Origin: Algoriphagus chordae
Lineage (GTDB): Bacteria > Bacteroidota > Bacteroidia > Cytophagales > Cyclobacteriaceae
Reading direction: 5' to 3'
Assembly: GCF_003254055.1 (NCBI RefSeq)
Contig: NZ_QKZT01000002.1
Location: 186,001 to 250,000 of the forward strand
Length of the DNA stretch: 64,000 nt
Made by a program: the position numbers and the translations under genes. Shown piece after piece: positions 35,613 through 45,574 of this stretch. Positions within the stretch are counted from its first letter, which is position 1, and each line of letters opens with the position of its first letter. The notes under the pieces were generated by a model, which worked only from the letters and a program-made list of their open reading frames with translations, was not told the origin of the DNA and ran no database searches.

Positions 35613-36371
35613 ATGAGATTAAAAGGAAAAACTGCTATCATAACCGGAGCTACCAGCGGTATGGGAAAAGCCATGGCAGAACGATTTGTCAAAGAAGGGG
35701 CTTACGTGATTTTGAGCGGTCGTGATGAGGTGAGGGGAAAAGAACTGGAGAAAAACCTTGTGTTAAAAGGTGGAAAAGCGCTGTTTATTGCAGGCGACAT
35801 TTCTCAAATAGCTGAGAATAAAAAGCTCGTTGACGAAGCTGTTCATAATTTCGGAAAACTGGATATAGTAGTTACAAATGCGGGAAAGTTAGGCTTGGGA
35901 TCGGTGACAGATATATCTTTTGAAGATTGGAATGAAACCATTAGCACCAATCTGAGTTCGGTATTTTACCTGAGTCGATTTGCTATTCCCGAGATGCAGA
36001 AGAATGGCGGGGGAGTTATCCTTGCGAATAGTTCTATTGCAGCATTTAAAAGTTTTCCCAATCATGCAGCCTATTGCGCAAGCAAGGCAGCCTTAGTTGC
36101 TTTAGTGAAAGAGATGGCCTTGGACTACGGACCAACAATACGTGTTAACACGATCTGTCCTGGCCCAGTTGACACTCCCATGATTTGGGATTCTGCCAAA
36201 GCATTTGACGATCCTGATACAATAGTGGAGCAAACCGCTAATACTACCTTGATGAAACGTCTTGGAAAACCAGAAGATATTGCCTCGCTGGCATTATTTC
36301 TGGTTTCCGATGAAGCATCTTGGATCACTGGTGCTGCTTACACTATTGATGGTGGGATTTTAGCAAGGTGA
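35613..36371 (+). CDS. SDR-family oxidoreductase (FabG-like)
   Basis: The 252-residue SDR has ITGATSGMG near residue 11, TNAGK near 90, the catalytic Ser in ANSSIAAFK and YCASK for Tyr/Lys near 155, and ends ITGAAYTIDGG. It is a classical NAD(P)-dependent dehydrogenase; its location between two sulfatases suggests oxidation of a sugar or sugar alcohol from polysaccharide breakdown, which is inference from context. It is a single gene, 71 bp after the sulfatase. Confidence 0.88.
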   Translation: MRLKGKTAIITGATSGMGKAMAERFVKEGAYVILSGRDEVRGKELEKNLVLKGGKALFIAGDISQIAENKKLVDEAVHNFGKLDIVVTNAGKLGLGSVTDISFEDWNETISTNLSSVFYLSRFAIPEMQKNGGGVILANSSIAAFKSFPNHAAYCASKAALVALVKEMALDYGPTIRVNTICPGPVDTPMIWDSAKAFDDPDTIVEQTANTTLMKRLGKPEDIASLALFLVSDEASWITGAAYTIDGGILAR

Positions 36372-36489
36372 AATTTGATGATAGGTTTATAAGAAGCAAT
36401 TTGAAAATCCTATGGTAGGGTAGCTGCTCTCAATCGCAAACTCGAAGTACCCTCAAAAGGTTTGAAACCTTCACATACCATGATGACGA

Positions 36490-38121
36490 CTACTTCAACA
36501 CCAACGCATTCTCACTTGGCTCAAAACCTATTCGATGTGCCAGCACATAAAGTGAATCGCCAGCAGTCATTTCAAAGGGAAACTGATATACTGACCAAAC
36601 ATCTGAAGCACTTTTTCTAAATCCTACTGAGGCTCCTTTGGTAGCGGAAGTAAGCGAGACCATGCCATCTTCATAACGAACTTCCACGGACTCAGTCATC
36701 GGCGCATGATCTTCACCATTCCACCAGTCTGAGACCATTTCCATTTCCGCCAACTCACCCAGATCACCGTATTCATCAACCCATTGCAAGTGTGCTTTGC
36801 GAAGCTCAGAAAGCTTGTCGGCATAGTCAGGATCTCCTGCAAGGTTATTAAACTCATAAGGATCTGACTGAGTATCATACAATTCTTCTTCTGGCTTACT
36901 CTCATCAAACCAGCGATCTTGATTTGCATTCAACTTTCCTTCTTCATGCAACTGCAACAAATGAACCATCAGAGGATTCTGCAATCTGTAGCGAACATTC
37001 TGGTAGTTAGGCTTATCTGGCATGTAATTCTTGATGTATTTGAATCTACCATCAGAGACAGCTCGCACTCGATCTAATTCCGAATCCACTCTATCTCGTG
37101 CTGCGTAGATATACTCTCTAGGTGCAGATTTCTGATTTCCCATAAAAGCCTGTCCCTGCATATTATTTGGGATTTTCACTCCTGCTAGAGAAAGTACAGT
37201 CGGTCCGAAATCAACAAAGCTCACCAACTGATCATCCACAGTTCCCGGCTTAATGAAGGGAGCCTTGACGAAAAGTGGAACTCGTAAGCCTCTGTCGTAT
37301 AGCTCGCGCTTGTAATATGGCATTCCGTCCCCATGATCAGAATAATAGAAAATAATCGTGTTCTCATACAGCCCATCATCCTTCAACTGCTGCAAAAGTT
37401 TGCCTACTAGCGCATCAAAACGCATTACATTGGTGATAAATCTCGCTATGGTTCTTCGTGAAATCGAGTCATCAGGATACACCGGTGGCACCGTTACCTC
37501 TGCTGGATCCACCAGTAGATCTTCGTTCTCCCTTGCCCAAACCTGTGATTCGTGCGTGATGGTATAATTGAAAATGGAGAAAAATGGTTGGTTAGGATCC
37601 TTTCGATTTCTCCAGTGGGCTTTATTACTACTCTCATCCCACATAGTCTCTGGCGGATCAAACTGATAATCCTCCTTTACATTATTACTTGTATAATAAC
37701 CCGCCATTCGCAGGTATTCTGGAAAACCATGCATCCCTTCAGGGATCATCGCAGAATATGATTTGTGCCCAGAAGGATAGGCGGATTCATTCCCCTTAGA
37801 CATCCCTAAAGTCCGCATGTGCATAGCGCCGATCGAGGCTTGATAGGCTCCTGTGATCAATGCGGCTCTACTTGGCGAGCAAACACCCGCTGTGGAAAAA
37901 GCATTGGTAAAAATCACGCCTGCTTTGGCCAGAGAATCCAATACTGGAGTTTGACCTCCAGTGCCACCAAATGCTCCTAAATGCTCAGGTGACATGTCCT
38001 CATTCACAATCCAAACAATATTAGGTCGCTCAGGATATTCAATCTCCTTAGGAGATTTGGATTTCTCCTGACAGGAAAAAAACAAAATGGAAAGAAGACA
38101 AACGGACAATAAATACTTCAT
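36490..38121 (-). CDS. sulfatase, S1 family (Cys-type), lipoprotein
   Basis: The 543-residue protein has a lipoprotein leader (LFFSCQE, Cys17), then a sulfatase core with NEDMSPEH (Glu41-Asp42) and the formylglycine motif C-S-P-S-R at Cys81, SDHGDGMPYYKRELYDRGLRVPL near residue 265 and a long C-terminal beta-sandwich. It should be an envelope-anchored sulfatase. It is divergent from the oxidoreductase gene at 38298 and probably shares a regulatory region with it. The two sulfatases are related but not close duplicates. Confidence 0.92.
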   Translation of the reverse strand: MKYLLSVCLLSILFFSCQEKSKSPKEIEYPERPNIVWIVNEDMSPEHLGAFGGTGGQTPVLDSLAKAGVIFTNAFSTAGVCSPSRAALITGAYQASIGAMHMRTLGMSKGNESAYPSGHKSYSAMIPEGMHGFPEYLRMAGYYTSNNVKEDYQFDPPETMWDESSNKAHWRNRKDPNQPFFSIFNYTITHESQVWARENEDLLVDPAEVTVPPVYPDDSISRRTIARFITNVMRFDALVGKLLQQLKDDGLYENTIIFYYSDHGDGMPYYKRELYDRGLRVPLFVKAPFIKPGTVDDQLVSFVDFGPTVLSLAGVKIPNNMQGQAFMGNQKSAPREYIYAARDRVDSELDRVRAVSDGRFKYIKNYMPDKPNYQNVRYRLQNPLMVHLLQLHEEGKLNANQDRWFDESKPEEELYDTQSDPYEFNNLAGDPDYADKLSELRKAHLQWVDEYGDLGELAEMEMVSDWWNGEDHAPMTESVEVRYEDGMVSLTSATKGASVGFRKSASDVWSVYQFPFEMTAGDSLYVLAHRIGFEPSENALVLK

Positions 38122-38297
38122 GTGCAGATGGTTTAGAATAATTCAAGGTATTCTATTTAACCTAAAAATTAAAACCTTCTACGTATCATCTTAAAGAAAA
38201 CCATACAAGATTCCTCCATTTTGGCTATTGACCCTGAAAAATTTGGAATCAGACAAAGCTTTGGTAACTTAAAAGCCCAACACTTTGAATCCAACTT

Positions 38298-39812
38298 ATG
38301 GCTCCGATTAAGAATTTGAACCGAAGAGAATTTATTGGTTCCGCCGCCACTGTCGCTGCTTCCATATCTATTGTTCCTTCTAATGTAATCGCTGGTCTCG
38401 GCAAAATTCCGCCATCCGACCAAATCACTGTGGCAAACATTGGATGTGGAACACAGGGCTTAAGAGAAATGGGTGAGCTCTTACAAAACCCAAAGGTTAG
38501 ACTTGTAGCAGTATGCGATGTAAATAAATACACCGAAAATTACATTGACTGGTCTCCCTATGGAATCCGAGATGGAATCCGAAAAACCCTGGGAGATGAT
38601 AGTTGGTGGAGCGGTGTAAAAGGTATAGCAGGAGGCAGAGACGTGGGTCAGGCTTATGTGGAGAAGTTTTATACTAAAAACAGTCCTACAGGCACTTATA
38701 AAGGCTGTGCTTCCTATGAGGATTTTAGAGAGTTTTTTGCAAAAGAAAATGGAATCGATGCCGTCAAAATCATGACTCCGGATCATACCCATGCTTCTAT
38801 TGCCCTTGCCGCCATGAACATAGGAATACATGTGGTTACGCACAAGCCTATTTCCAACAGGCTTCTGGAAGGAAGAACTGTGATAGAAAAAGCTAAGTCA
38901 AGTGGCGTTATCACACATTTACTTGCCTGGTCGGATCGCCCAGAATATCGGCAGATCAAAGCTTGGATGGATGAAGGTCTGATCGGTGAGTTAAAAGAAA
39001 TTCACAATTGGTCCTATCGACCAGTTTGGAAGCAATGGACCAAGCGTCCCACAGGAAATGAAAGCATCCCAGATGGATTCAATTGGGATCTATGGCTTGG
39101 ACCAGTTCCTGAAATGGATTACCACAAAAACTACACACATAATGTCTTCCGGGGCTGGTACGATTTCGGCGGAGGCTCGGTAGCTGACATGGGGCATTAT
39201 AGTCTCTTTCCTCTATTTGAAACGCTTGGTATTGACCGTTCCCCGATCAGCGCTAAGGCATTTGGCACCACCACTCGCGAGGAAGTCAACAGCGTGTATC
39301 AATGGGTGGAAAATGACGTGGCTTTTCCTGCTAGCTGCATGATCAAATGGAAATTCCCAGAACAAACAAGTCTTCCAGCTTTTGACCTATTATGGTACGA
39401 TGGAGGCATGAAGCCTTTTGCTCCAGAGGAGCTGGAAATAGATGGAAAAGACACGCCAAATGAGGGATTGATGTTGGTAGGCACGAAAGGAAAAATCTTG
39501 GGTGGATTCAGAGGAGAAGATCCTGTATTACTTCCCGAAAGTAAAATGGCAAGCCGCCCAAATTCAGAGAAAATTGATTCTGATACGGTTGAAAGGAATA
39601 CCTCAGCTTGGATAGAAGCTATACAGGCTGGCAAGCAAACGGCAGGAAGTTTCATCCGAGCGCAGAGCATCACAGACACAATCAACTTAGGAGCAGTAGC
39701 CTTGCGAGTAGGAAAAAAAGTGGATTTTGATGAGAAAAACCTTCAAATCACCAATGATCCCGAGGCAAATAAATTCTTAACAAGAGCCTATAGAAAGGGC
39801 TGGGAGATATAA
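38298..39812 (+). CDS. Gfo/Idh/MocA-family oxidoreductase with Tat-like signal
   Basis: The 504-residue protein begins with a Tat-type leader (NRREFIGSAATVAASISIVP) and then the Gfo/Idh/MocA nucleotide-binding fold: VANIGCGTQGLREMGEL near residue 45, VAVCDVN near 75, VKIMTPDHTHASIALAAM and the HKPISNRLLEGRTVIEKA segment (EKP-like). It should oxidise or epimerise a sugar or polyol with a tightly bound NAD(P). An exported sugar oxidoreductase fits the sulfatase neighbourhood. The substrate is unknown. A sugar isomerase-like gene with the same kind of leader follows. Confidence 0.9.
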   Translation: MAPIKNLNRREFIGSAATVAASISIVPSNVIAGLGKIPPSDQITVANIGCGTQGLREMGELLQNPKVRLVAVCDVNKYTENYIDWSPYGIRDGIRKTLGDDSWWSGVKGIAGGRDVGQAYVEKFYTKNSPTGTYKGCASYEDFREFFAKENGIDAVKIMTPDHTHASIALAAMNIGIHVVTHKPISNRLLEGRTVIEKAKSSGVITHLLAWSDRPEYRQIKAWMDEGLIGELKEIHNWSYRPVWKQWTKRPTGNESIPDGFNWDLWLGPVPEMDYHKNYTHNVFRGWYDFGGGSVADMGHYSLFPLFETLGIDRSPISAKAFGTTTREEVNSVYQWVENDVAFPASCMIKWKFPEQTSLPAFDLLWYDGGMKPFAPEELEIDGKDTPNEGLMLVGTKGKILGGFRGEDPVLLPESKMASRPNSEKIDSDTVERNTSAWIEAIQAGKQTAGSFIRAQSITDTINLGAVALRVGKKVDFDEKNLQITNDPEANKFLTRAYRKGWEI

Positions 39813-39906
39813 GCTGAGTCCAACAATTATCTATGGACGATCCAAACAGTACTCATTTATTTATAAATTAGACAAAAACCACTTAACTCTTAAACACTAA
39901 TTAACC

Positions 39907-40854
39907 ATGAACAAAAGAAGGGATTTTCTCAAATCGGCTGGATTAGCTACAGCTGCAATAGGCCTTGGGGTACCACAAATGGCTTTTTCCTATAAAAAAG
40001 CTGACCCACTTTTTAAAATTTCTCTCGCCGAATGGTCGCTAAACAAGCAGCTTTTCTCTGGCAAAATGGATCACCTAGACTTTCCTATACTCGCCAAAAA
40101 GAATAATATAGATGCCGTAGAATATGTCAATCAGTTTTTCAAGGACAAAGCTACTGACATGGCTTACCTGAAGGAAATGAAAACCCGAGCTGATGGCGAA
40201 GGCGTAAGGTCTGTGCTAATCATGTGTGATGGTGAGGGAATGCTCGGCGCAGCTACTCCCGAAGGAAGAAAACAAACAGTAGAAAATCACAAAAAATGGG
40301 TGGAAGCAGCAAAGTTTCTCGGTTGTCACTCAATCCGTGTGAATGCCTATTCGGCTGTTCCTTGGAGCACTTCAAAAAAAGATGAACAAACCGCCATAGA
40401 TATCACTAGTTCTGGATTGCGCCAACTCTGTGAATTCGCTGAGGATTTCGACATCAATGTACTGATCGAAAACCATGGAGGATTCTCCAGCAACGGAAAA
40501 TGGCTAGCCAAATTGATCAAAGAAACTGAGCATCCTCGTGCAGGCACTTTGCCTGACTTCGGCAATTTCAGAATAGCTCAGGTGGAAGGCAAAAATATAT
40601 CCTACGATTCCTACCGGGGAGTGGATGAGCTGATGCCAAAGGCCAAAGGCGTTAGTCTGAAACCAACTGTATGGGATGATGCTGGTATAGAACATCCGCT
40701 AGACTATACCAGAATGATGAAGATCGTTCTTGCCCATGGATTCCATGAATATGTAGGAATAGAACATGGTGCAGAAGGTCGTGAATGGGAAAGTATTTTT
40801 GAGATCCGTAGAGACCTGGAGGATGTAAGAAGAACCCTCGAAGCAGAAAGATAA
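39907..40854 (+). CDS. sugar phosphate isomerase/epimerase-like TIM-barrel protein
   Basis: The 315-residue protein starts with a Tat-type leader (NKRRDFLKSAGLATAAIGLG) and has the AP-endonuclease-2/xylose-isomerase-like TIM barrel: ISLAEWSLNKQ, IRVNAYSAVPW, NVLIENHGGFSS (metal Glu/His), LPDFGNFRI and EYVGIEHGAEG. It should act on a sugar or sugar derivative in the envelope or on an exported product. It lies 94 bp after the Gfo/Idh/MocA gene in the same orientation, a frequent pairing in Bacteroidota. A terminator follows. Confidence 0.88.
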   Translation: MNKRRDFLKSAGLATAAIGLGVPQMAFSYKKADPLFKISLAEWSLNKQLFSGKMDHLDFPILAKKNNIDAVEYVNQFFKDKATDMAYLKEMKTRADGEGVRSVLIMCDGEGMLGAATPEGRKQTVENHKKWVEAAKFLGCHSIRVNAYSAVPWSTSKKDEQTAIDITSSGLRQLCEFAEDFDINVLIENHGGFSSNGKWLAKLIKETEHPRAGTLPDFGNFRIAQVEGKNISYDSYRGVDELMPKAKGVSLKPTVWDDAGIEHPLDYTRMMKIVLAHGFHEYVGIEHGAEGREWESIFEIRRDLEDVRRTLEAER

Positions 40855-40861
40855 ATCAATC

Positions 40862-40893
40862 CGGCTCTGAAACTAGAATCAGAGCCGTTTTAA
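40862..40893 (+). terminator. terminator after the sugar isomerase-like gene
   Basis: CGGCTCTGA and TCAGAGCCG form a 9-bp stem around AACTAGAA, followed by TTTT. Confidence 0.85.
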
Positions 40894-40901
40894 CAGCTAT
40901 A

Positions 40902-41288
40902 ATGAAAACTGAATTTATCTCCACAGTGCCAGTTTTGCCATCACAGCATATCGCCCGAGATCTCGATTGGTATGCTCATAACTTTGGTTTTGTCAAAACC
41001 TTCGGTGATCACATGTATGCTGGCATGCGCTTGGAAGAAATCGAACTGCATTTACAATGGCATGCCGACACAGCTGATGATCCACTTTTAGGCGGTTCGG
41101 TGGTGAAAATTTTTGTCAAAAACATAGAGCCCTATTTTGAAGCTTTGGTGATCAAGGGGATATTGAAATGTGATAAGCTTCGCAAAAACACTCCTTGGGG
41201 AACGCATGAATTTGGGCTCTACGATTTGAATAACAATGCCATTTTCATAGTCGAGGACATTGAATCCTCTGCCGAAAAAACATCTTAA
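40902..41288 (+). CDS. VOC-family (glyoxalase/bleomycin-resistance fold) protein 1
   Basis: The 128-residue single-domain VOC protein starts FISTVPVLPSQHIARDLDWYAHNFGFVKTF and has the paired beta-alpha-beta-beta-beta modules, ending AIFIVEDIESSAE. The pattern is closest to bleomycin-resistance or unclassified VOC proteins; no specific metal or substrate can be assigned. It starts 48 bp after the isomerase stop, beyond a terminator, and another VOC gene follows by 42 bp. Confidence 0.8.
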   Translation: MKTEFISTVPVLPSQHIARDLDWYAHNFGFVKTFGDHMYAGMRLEEIELHLQWHADTADDPLLGGSVVKIFVKNIEPYFEALVIKGILKCDKLRKNTPWGTHEFGLYDLNNNAIFIVEDIESSAEKTS

Positions 41289-41336
41289 ATACTTCAATTG
41301 ATTTTCAATTCAGATAGGTTTTAGCCTATTTTGAAA

Positions 41337-41720
41337 ATGCAACAACTTGGACAAATCGCTCTTTTGGTAAGAGATTACGATGAGGCGATTCAATATTATA
41401 CCCAAACTCTGGGCTTTGAACTAATCGAAGACACACATCTCAGCGATGTAAAACGATGGGTACGTGTATCGCCGCCAGGTTCTGCTTGTCAATTACTCCT
41501 TGCAAAAGCAGCCGACGAACTCCAGCGTAACCAAGTTGGCTTTCAAGCTGGTGGCAGAGTATTCCTGTTTTTATACACTGACGACTTCTACAGAGATTAT
41601 CATAACTACACCGCCAAAGGCGTAGAGTTCATCCGAGAACCTTCCGAAGAAGCCTTTGGTACCGTTTCAGTATTTAAAGACCTGTATGGCAATCTCTGGG
41701 ATTTGATAGAAAGGAAATGA
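41337..41720 (+). CDS. VOC-family protein 2
   Basis: The 127-residue VOC protein (ATG at 41337 preferred over the TTG at 41331) begins QQLGQIALLVRDYDEAIQYYTQTLGF, with the hallmark D-Y-x-E-A-I-x-x-Y and the closing SVFKDLYGNLWDLIE metal-binding Glu region. It resembles extradiol dioxygenase/glyoxalase-type members of unknown substrate. The tandem VOC gene upstream belongs to the same superfamily but is not a close copy. Confidence 0.82.
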   Translation: MQQLGQIALLVRDYDEAIQYYTQTLGFELIEDTHLSDVKRWVRVSPPGSACQLLLAKAADELQRNQVGFQAGGRVFLFLYTDDFYRDYHNYTAKGVEFIREPSEEAFGTVSVFKDLYGNLWDLIERK

Positions 41721-41868
41721 AAAATTGTTTGATGAGCGATGGTAGATGTGCGGTGAAGCTCCACATATTTTAAGCATATTCTAAAAGGCTTACCTCCTAC
41801 TTTCGAGCCAACTAACCGAGTTATTCAAAACAATTCATAATTTTAAATTCACTCATTTTAAATTCCCT

Positions 41869-42099
41869 TTGGAAACCCAGCCTAACAACCCTCTTCACGG
41901 AATCAAACTCGCTGATATAGTAGCACATCTCGTAGAATTCTACGGATGGGAAGAACTCGGCGAGCGCATTACTATTCGCTGCTTCACCCACGATCCTTCA
42001 ATCAATTCGAGTTTGAAATTCCTCCGAAAAACTCCTTGGGCACGAGAGCGCGTAGAAGGCTTGTATTTAAAAGCGTTGAGAGACGCGAAGAAAAAGTGA
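41869..42099 (+). CDS. VF530/DUF2132 family small protein
   Basis: The 76-residue protein starts at a TTG. It matches the VF530-like family with [27 protein letters not shown] and [20 protein letters not shown]. These proteins are small helical proteins of unknown function, some proposed to bind DNA. It is a single gene with no operon partner in view. Confidence 0.8.
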   Translation: METQPNNPLHGIKLADIVAHLVEFYGWEELGERITIRCFTHDPSINSSLKFLRKTPWARERVEGLYLKALRDAKKK

Positions 42100-42287
42100 T
42101 TTTTTCTCGTAGTGGCACAAAGACTTTTCTGGTTCAAAAAAAGTTCGACCCACTCCTTCTGTTCTAGCCAATTTTAGAAGAAATACACTAATTTAAAACA
42201 AAACACTTTCGCTGCGCCGTTGCGCCGCCGCGGGAAACTAAAAACCAAAGATCTTCAAGAATGCCACTTTGTGGTTTCAAAAAACAA

Positions 42288-42340
42288 GACCTTCGAGGAG
42301 ATTCCTCCTACTTTGTAGTCGGAATAACACCTCAAAGGTC
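42288..42340. repeat. dispersed hairpin element, second copy
   Basis: Ends GACCTTCGAGG and CCTCAAAGGTC are inverted with one mismatch and the interior is 31 bp. The element at 6414-6463 has the same ends, and 6363-6395 has the same stem. Confidence 0.65.
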
Positions 42341-42342
42341 AC

Positions 42343-42371
42343 AAAAAAACCCGAAGAAATCTCCGGGTTTA
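42343..42371 (-). terminator. terminator downstream of dnaN
   Basis: On the minus strand AAACCCGGAGA / TCTTCGGGTTT forms a stem and is followed by TTTTTT. It begins about 22 bp past the dnaN stop. Confidence 0.8.
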
Positions 42372-42392
42372 TCGTTTTATAGTCTGTGGTTA

Positions 42393-43517
42393 TTATACGT
42401 AGTTATTCAACATCACTGGCATTACCAGCATTAGGATGTCTTCATTTTCGTCTTGCTCAGCTGGAAGGATCAAACCTGCACGGTTAGGCGCAGAGAACTT
42501 CAGGCTAACTTCTTTGCAAGAAAGGTTGTTTAGCATCTCAACCAAGAATTTCGCATTGAACCCGATTTCGATATCCTCGCCATCGTGGTCACAAGAAAGT
42601 CGCTCATTCGCTTCATTGGAGAAATCCAGATCTTCGGCAGAAATCACTAATTCACTACCTGTTAATTTCAATCTCACCTGATGCGTAGTTTTATTCGCAT
42701 AAATCGCGATTCTTCTCAAGGAACTCAATAGCTCAGAACGATCAATTGTCATCACGTTCGGGTTTTCCGCAGGGATTACGTTTTCGTAATCTGGGAAACG
42801 CTCGTCGATCAAACGACAAATCATCTTGATGTTATTGAAGTTGAAGTAAGCATTTGACTGATTGAATTCAACCGTCACAGGAAGATTTTCAGAAGGCAAA
42901 GTTGACTTCAACAAGTTCAAAGCCTTGCGAGGAATAATCAATGTAGCAGGCTCCTGAGAAGCAATATCTACTCTTCTGTATCTCACCAATCTATGTCCAT
43001 CAGTTGCGACGAAAGTAGTATTGGTAGGACTTAAGTTGATGTAAACACCGGTCATCGCTGGACGAAGTTCATCTGAACTAGTAGCGAAGATTGTATTGGA
43101 AACTGCCGAGGAAAGCACCTCAGTGGACATATCCACAGATGTTGCGTTGCTTACAGTTGGGATTTTAGGAAAGTCAGTAGCATTCTCACCTGCCAGTCTA
43201 TAGCGACCGTTGTCAGAGCTGATTTCTACTGCGTAGGTATCGTGATCGATACTGAAAGTCACGGGCTGCTCAGGAAGATTTTTCAGCGTTTCAATCAAAA
43301 TCTTTGCAGGCACCGCGATATTTCCATCTTCTTTGGCCTCCACGCTGATTTCTGTAATCATTGAAGTCTGCAAATCAGATGCAGTAATGGTCAACTGACT
43401 CTCTTTGATCTCAAAAAGGAAATTTTCCAAAATTGGCACTACGGGATTGGTTGTCACCACACCGTTAATTGCCGAAAGCTGCTTTAATAAGGCAGAAGAG
43501 GAAACAATGAATTTCAT
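42393..43517 (-). CDS. dnaN: DNA polymerase III subunit beta (sliding clamp)
   Basis: The 374-residue protein has the three-fold clamp layout, with conserved segments MKFIVSSSALLKQLSAI, ENFLFEI, GRYRLAG, MTGVYINLSP, FVATDGHRLVRYR and DENEDILMLVMPVMLNNYV at the C-terminus. It forms the ring that tethers replicative polymerase to DNA. dnaA is not adjacent here; it lies upstream of gldG on the same strand. Confidence 0.97.
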   Translation of the reverse strand: MKFIVSSSALLKQLSAINGVVTTNPVVPILENFLFEIKESQLTITASDLQTSMITEISVEAKEDGNIAVPAKILIETLKNLPEQPVTFSIDHDTYAVEISSDNGRYRLAGENATDFPKIPTVSNATSVDMSTEVLSSAVSNTIFATSSDELRPAMTGVYINLSPTNTTFVATDGHRLVRYRRVDIASQEPATLIIPRKALNLLKSTLPSENLPVTVEFNQSNAYFNFNNIKMICRLIDERFPDYENVIPAENPNVMTIDRSELLSSLRRIAIYANKTTHQVRLKLTGSELVISAEDLDFSNEANERLSCDHDGEDIEIGFNAKFLVEMLNNLSCKEVSLKFSAPNRAGLILPAEQDENEDILMLVMPVMLNNYV

Positions 43518-43730
43518 ATGATTATAATTTGTCTGTTGAAGGCCATATGGAATCTCGCAAGCATTATAATCATACTAGCCTGACCAGCTTAGTAATGCTC
43601 GATTTCATATCGTAGGGCTTAATTAATTTTTACTTTTGAATGGAGGTAAATTTATAAATAAATTCTAATTCGACCCTCCGTATAATTGATTCTCTAGAAA
43701 ATTATTGAAATAGATGCTATTTTATTTAGG

Positions 43731-45419
43731 CTAGTGTTTCTTTCGGCTGTATTTATTTCGCCTCATCCACCAGACAGATCCACCGAAAAGCATCAAAACC
43801 AGAACTGGAACCAATACATTCAATCCCTGCCAAAAGGTCTTTTGCTGCGCAACCTTCACCTTATTCAAAGGACGAATTTGGAAAGTGCGTGTGCGGGAAG
43901 CAATGATCCCCTCAGGTTCGGCTAGATATTGGGCTAGATTTTTCAAGAATAGCTTATTGGCAAAGGTAGTCTGACTAAAAGGATCTTCCCCTAGCGCTAG
44001 CGGAGCACCGTTTTCCAGGTTTGTTTGAGCCTGAAAAACATCCCCATCACCGATCACGACGACTTTGCCTTTTCCACTTTCCTTAAAGTCTGCTTTCGCA
44101 AATCCATCAGGGAGAAAACGGTTTTTGTATAAAGAAGTGAATTCCCCTTCCAGCAAATAGGCAAGTGGCAAATTCTTCATCCCGAACTCTTTCACATCAG
44201 GCTCTTGATCCATATCGCTGAAAGCAACACGAACTGGTGCTGGCAAGATCCTAGATAGGTCTGAACTGAAGATCAGTGGGGTTTTGATGATTCCATCGGC
44301 TTTCACCGTGTCCAAACTACTCGCAAATCGGAAGCTCAGTACATCTAATCCCTTGGTAATCGGATGTTCCTGCATTCTTCCCGCCATGATATAAAACGGC
44401 CAAGGCAAACGTACCATTTGCTGCTGATCGCCGAAATTACCACCCATCACCGGAAAATAACCAAAATTTAAATCCTGAATCAAATCCTTATTAACTCGGA
44501 TTCCATAGCGAAAAAGAAGCTTATCCAATCCCAAATCAACAGGCATTGCTATCGTTCCTTCACCTCCAGCATTCTCTATTTCCACAGCCACGCCATCTAG
44601 TAATACTACTAGATTTCCGCCTCCCATGACATACTGATCAAGTAAATACACTTCCTGCTCTGTATAACTTTCTTTGGGACCTTGGATAAAAATCATCTTG
44701 AAATGGGCCAAATCTGCTGGCTTTTCTGCCTGCTCCAATGGCACCTTATACAATTCAAACTCTCCATCGAGTGCCTCCACCATACCATAACCATCGTCCG
44801 AACTCATCTCTCCATGTCCCATAATCATGGCTATGGAGGATGACTCAGGAGAAATCAGCTTGCGAATAGCATTGCTCAACTCAAACTCTAAATTCTCAAT
44901 GGATTGATTCAGTATCTGATCAGAACTCATTCCACGCTCTCCTTTTAGAATCAAGGCTCCTGTTTCAAATTCTTCATTACTTACCAAAACCCCAGGGAAA
45001 ATCAGTTGAGTCTGTAAACCGGTTGCTTGATTGACGGAAAGATTGGTAGGAACAATACCGTATTGAGTCAGTGAGAGCACAAACTCCTCTTGCTCTGCAG
45101 ACTCAATGCTTAGCGGATCAAAATAAGAAAAGCTGATTTTCTCAGGGCTGTAAGCATTGAATGTACGAACCGTTTCCTCAACTGATTTTTGCAATCTTCG
45201 AATTCCTCCTGGAAGATCATTACCCACCAAAAGTATATCCACGTGAAGTGGCTCTGTGATTTCGGAAAGCACTTGTTCAGTTGCAGGATGAAGTGAAAAA
45301 CGTTTTTCCTCCGTCAGGTCAATTCTGAAGTGAAGGAATTGCGCCAGCAAAAAGAATAACAGAATCCCTCCGAAAAGGAATAACCAAGGCTTGGCGGTAT
45401 TTCCATTTGACTTTTTCAT
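43731..45419 (-). CDS. gldG: gliding-motility ABC transporter auxiliary protein GldG
   Basis: The 562-residue protein has an N-terminal membrane helix (LFLFGGILLFFLLAQFLHF), a large extracytoplasmic ABC-transporter auxiliary domain (STLHPATEQVLSEI-like start; ILVGNDLPGGIRRL; AMIMGHGEMSSDDG) and a C-terminal membrane helix (VLVPVLVLMLFGGSVWW), which matches GldG. It should partner GldF and GldA in a transporter required for gliding in Bacteroidota. It is the last gene of gldA-gldF-gldG, with a 155-bp gap after gldF that holds a TCTTCGGTCTTCGG-type direct repeat. Confidence 0.88.
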   Translation of the reverse strand: MKKSNGNTAKPWLFLFGGILLFFLLAQFLHFRIDLTEEKRFSLHPATEQVLSEITEPLHVDILLVGNDLPGGIRRLQKSVEETVRTFNAYSPEKISFSYFDPLSIESAEQEEFVLSLTQYGIVPTNLSVNQATGLQTQLIFPGVLVSNEEFETGALILKGERGMSSDQILNQSIENLEFELSNAIRKLISPESSSIAMIMGHGEMSSDDGYGMVEALDGEFELYKVPLEQAEKPADLAHFKMIFIQGPKESYTEQEVYLLDQYVMGGGNLVVLLDGVAVEIENAGGEGTIAMPVDLGLDKLLFRYGIRVNKDLIQDLNFGYFPVMGGNFGDQQQMVRLPWPFYIMAGRMQEHPITKGLDVLSFRFASSLDTVKADGIIKTPLIFSSDLSRILPAPVRVAFSDMDQEPDVKEFGMKNLPLAYLLEGEFTSLYKNRFLPDGFAKADFKESGKGKVVVIGDGDVFQAQTNLENGAPLALGEDPFSQTTFANKLFLKNLAQYLAEPEGIIASRTRTFQIRPLNKVKVAQQKTFWQGLNVLVPVLVLMLFGGSVWWMRRNKYSRKKH

Positions 45420-45574
45420 TTAAAGGCACATCCGGTTTTTGTCAGTAAAAGGACAAAAGCAACTTTTGCTTTGTTTAACACTAGAATATAGGCCGCTTCG
45501 GTCTTCGGTCTTCGTTCTTCCGTCCTCAAAATCAAGGGCAAGATGGCTAATATCGTGATGTTGGATAGTCTTCT

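Noticed and set aside
45420-45574. Gene in the gldF-gldG gap
   Set aside because: The 155-bp gap shows only a short TCTTCGGTCTTCGG-type repeat and no start codon with a plausible frame.
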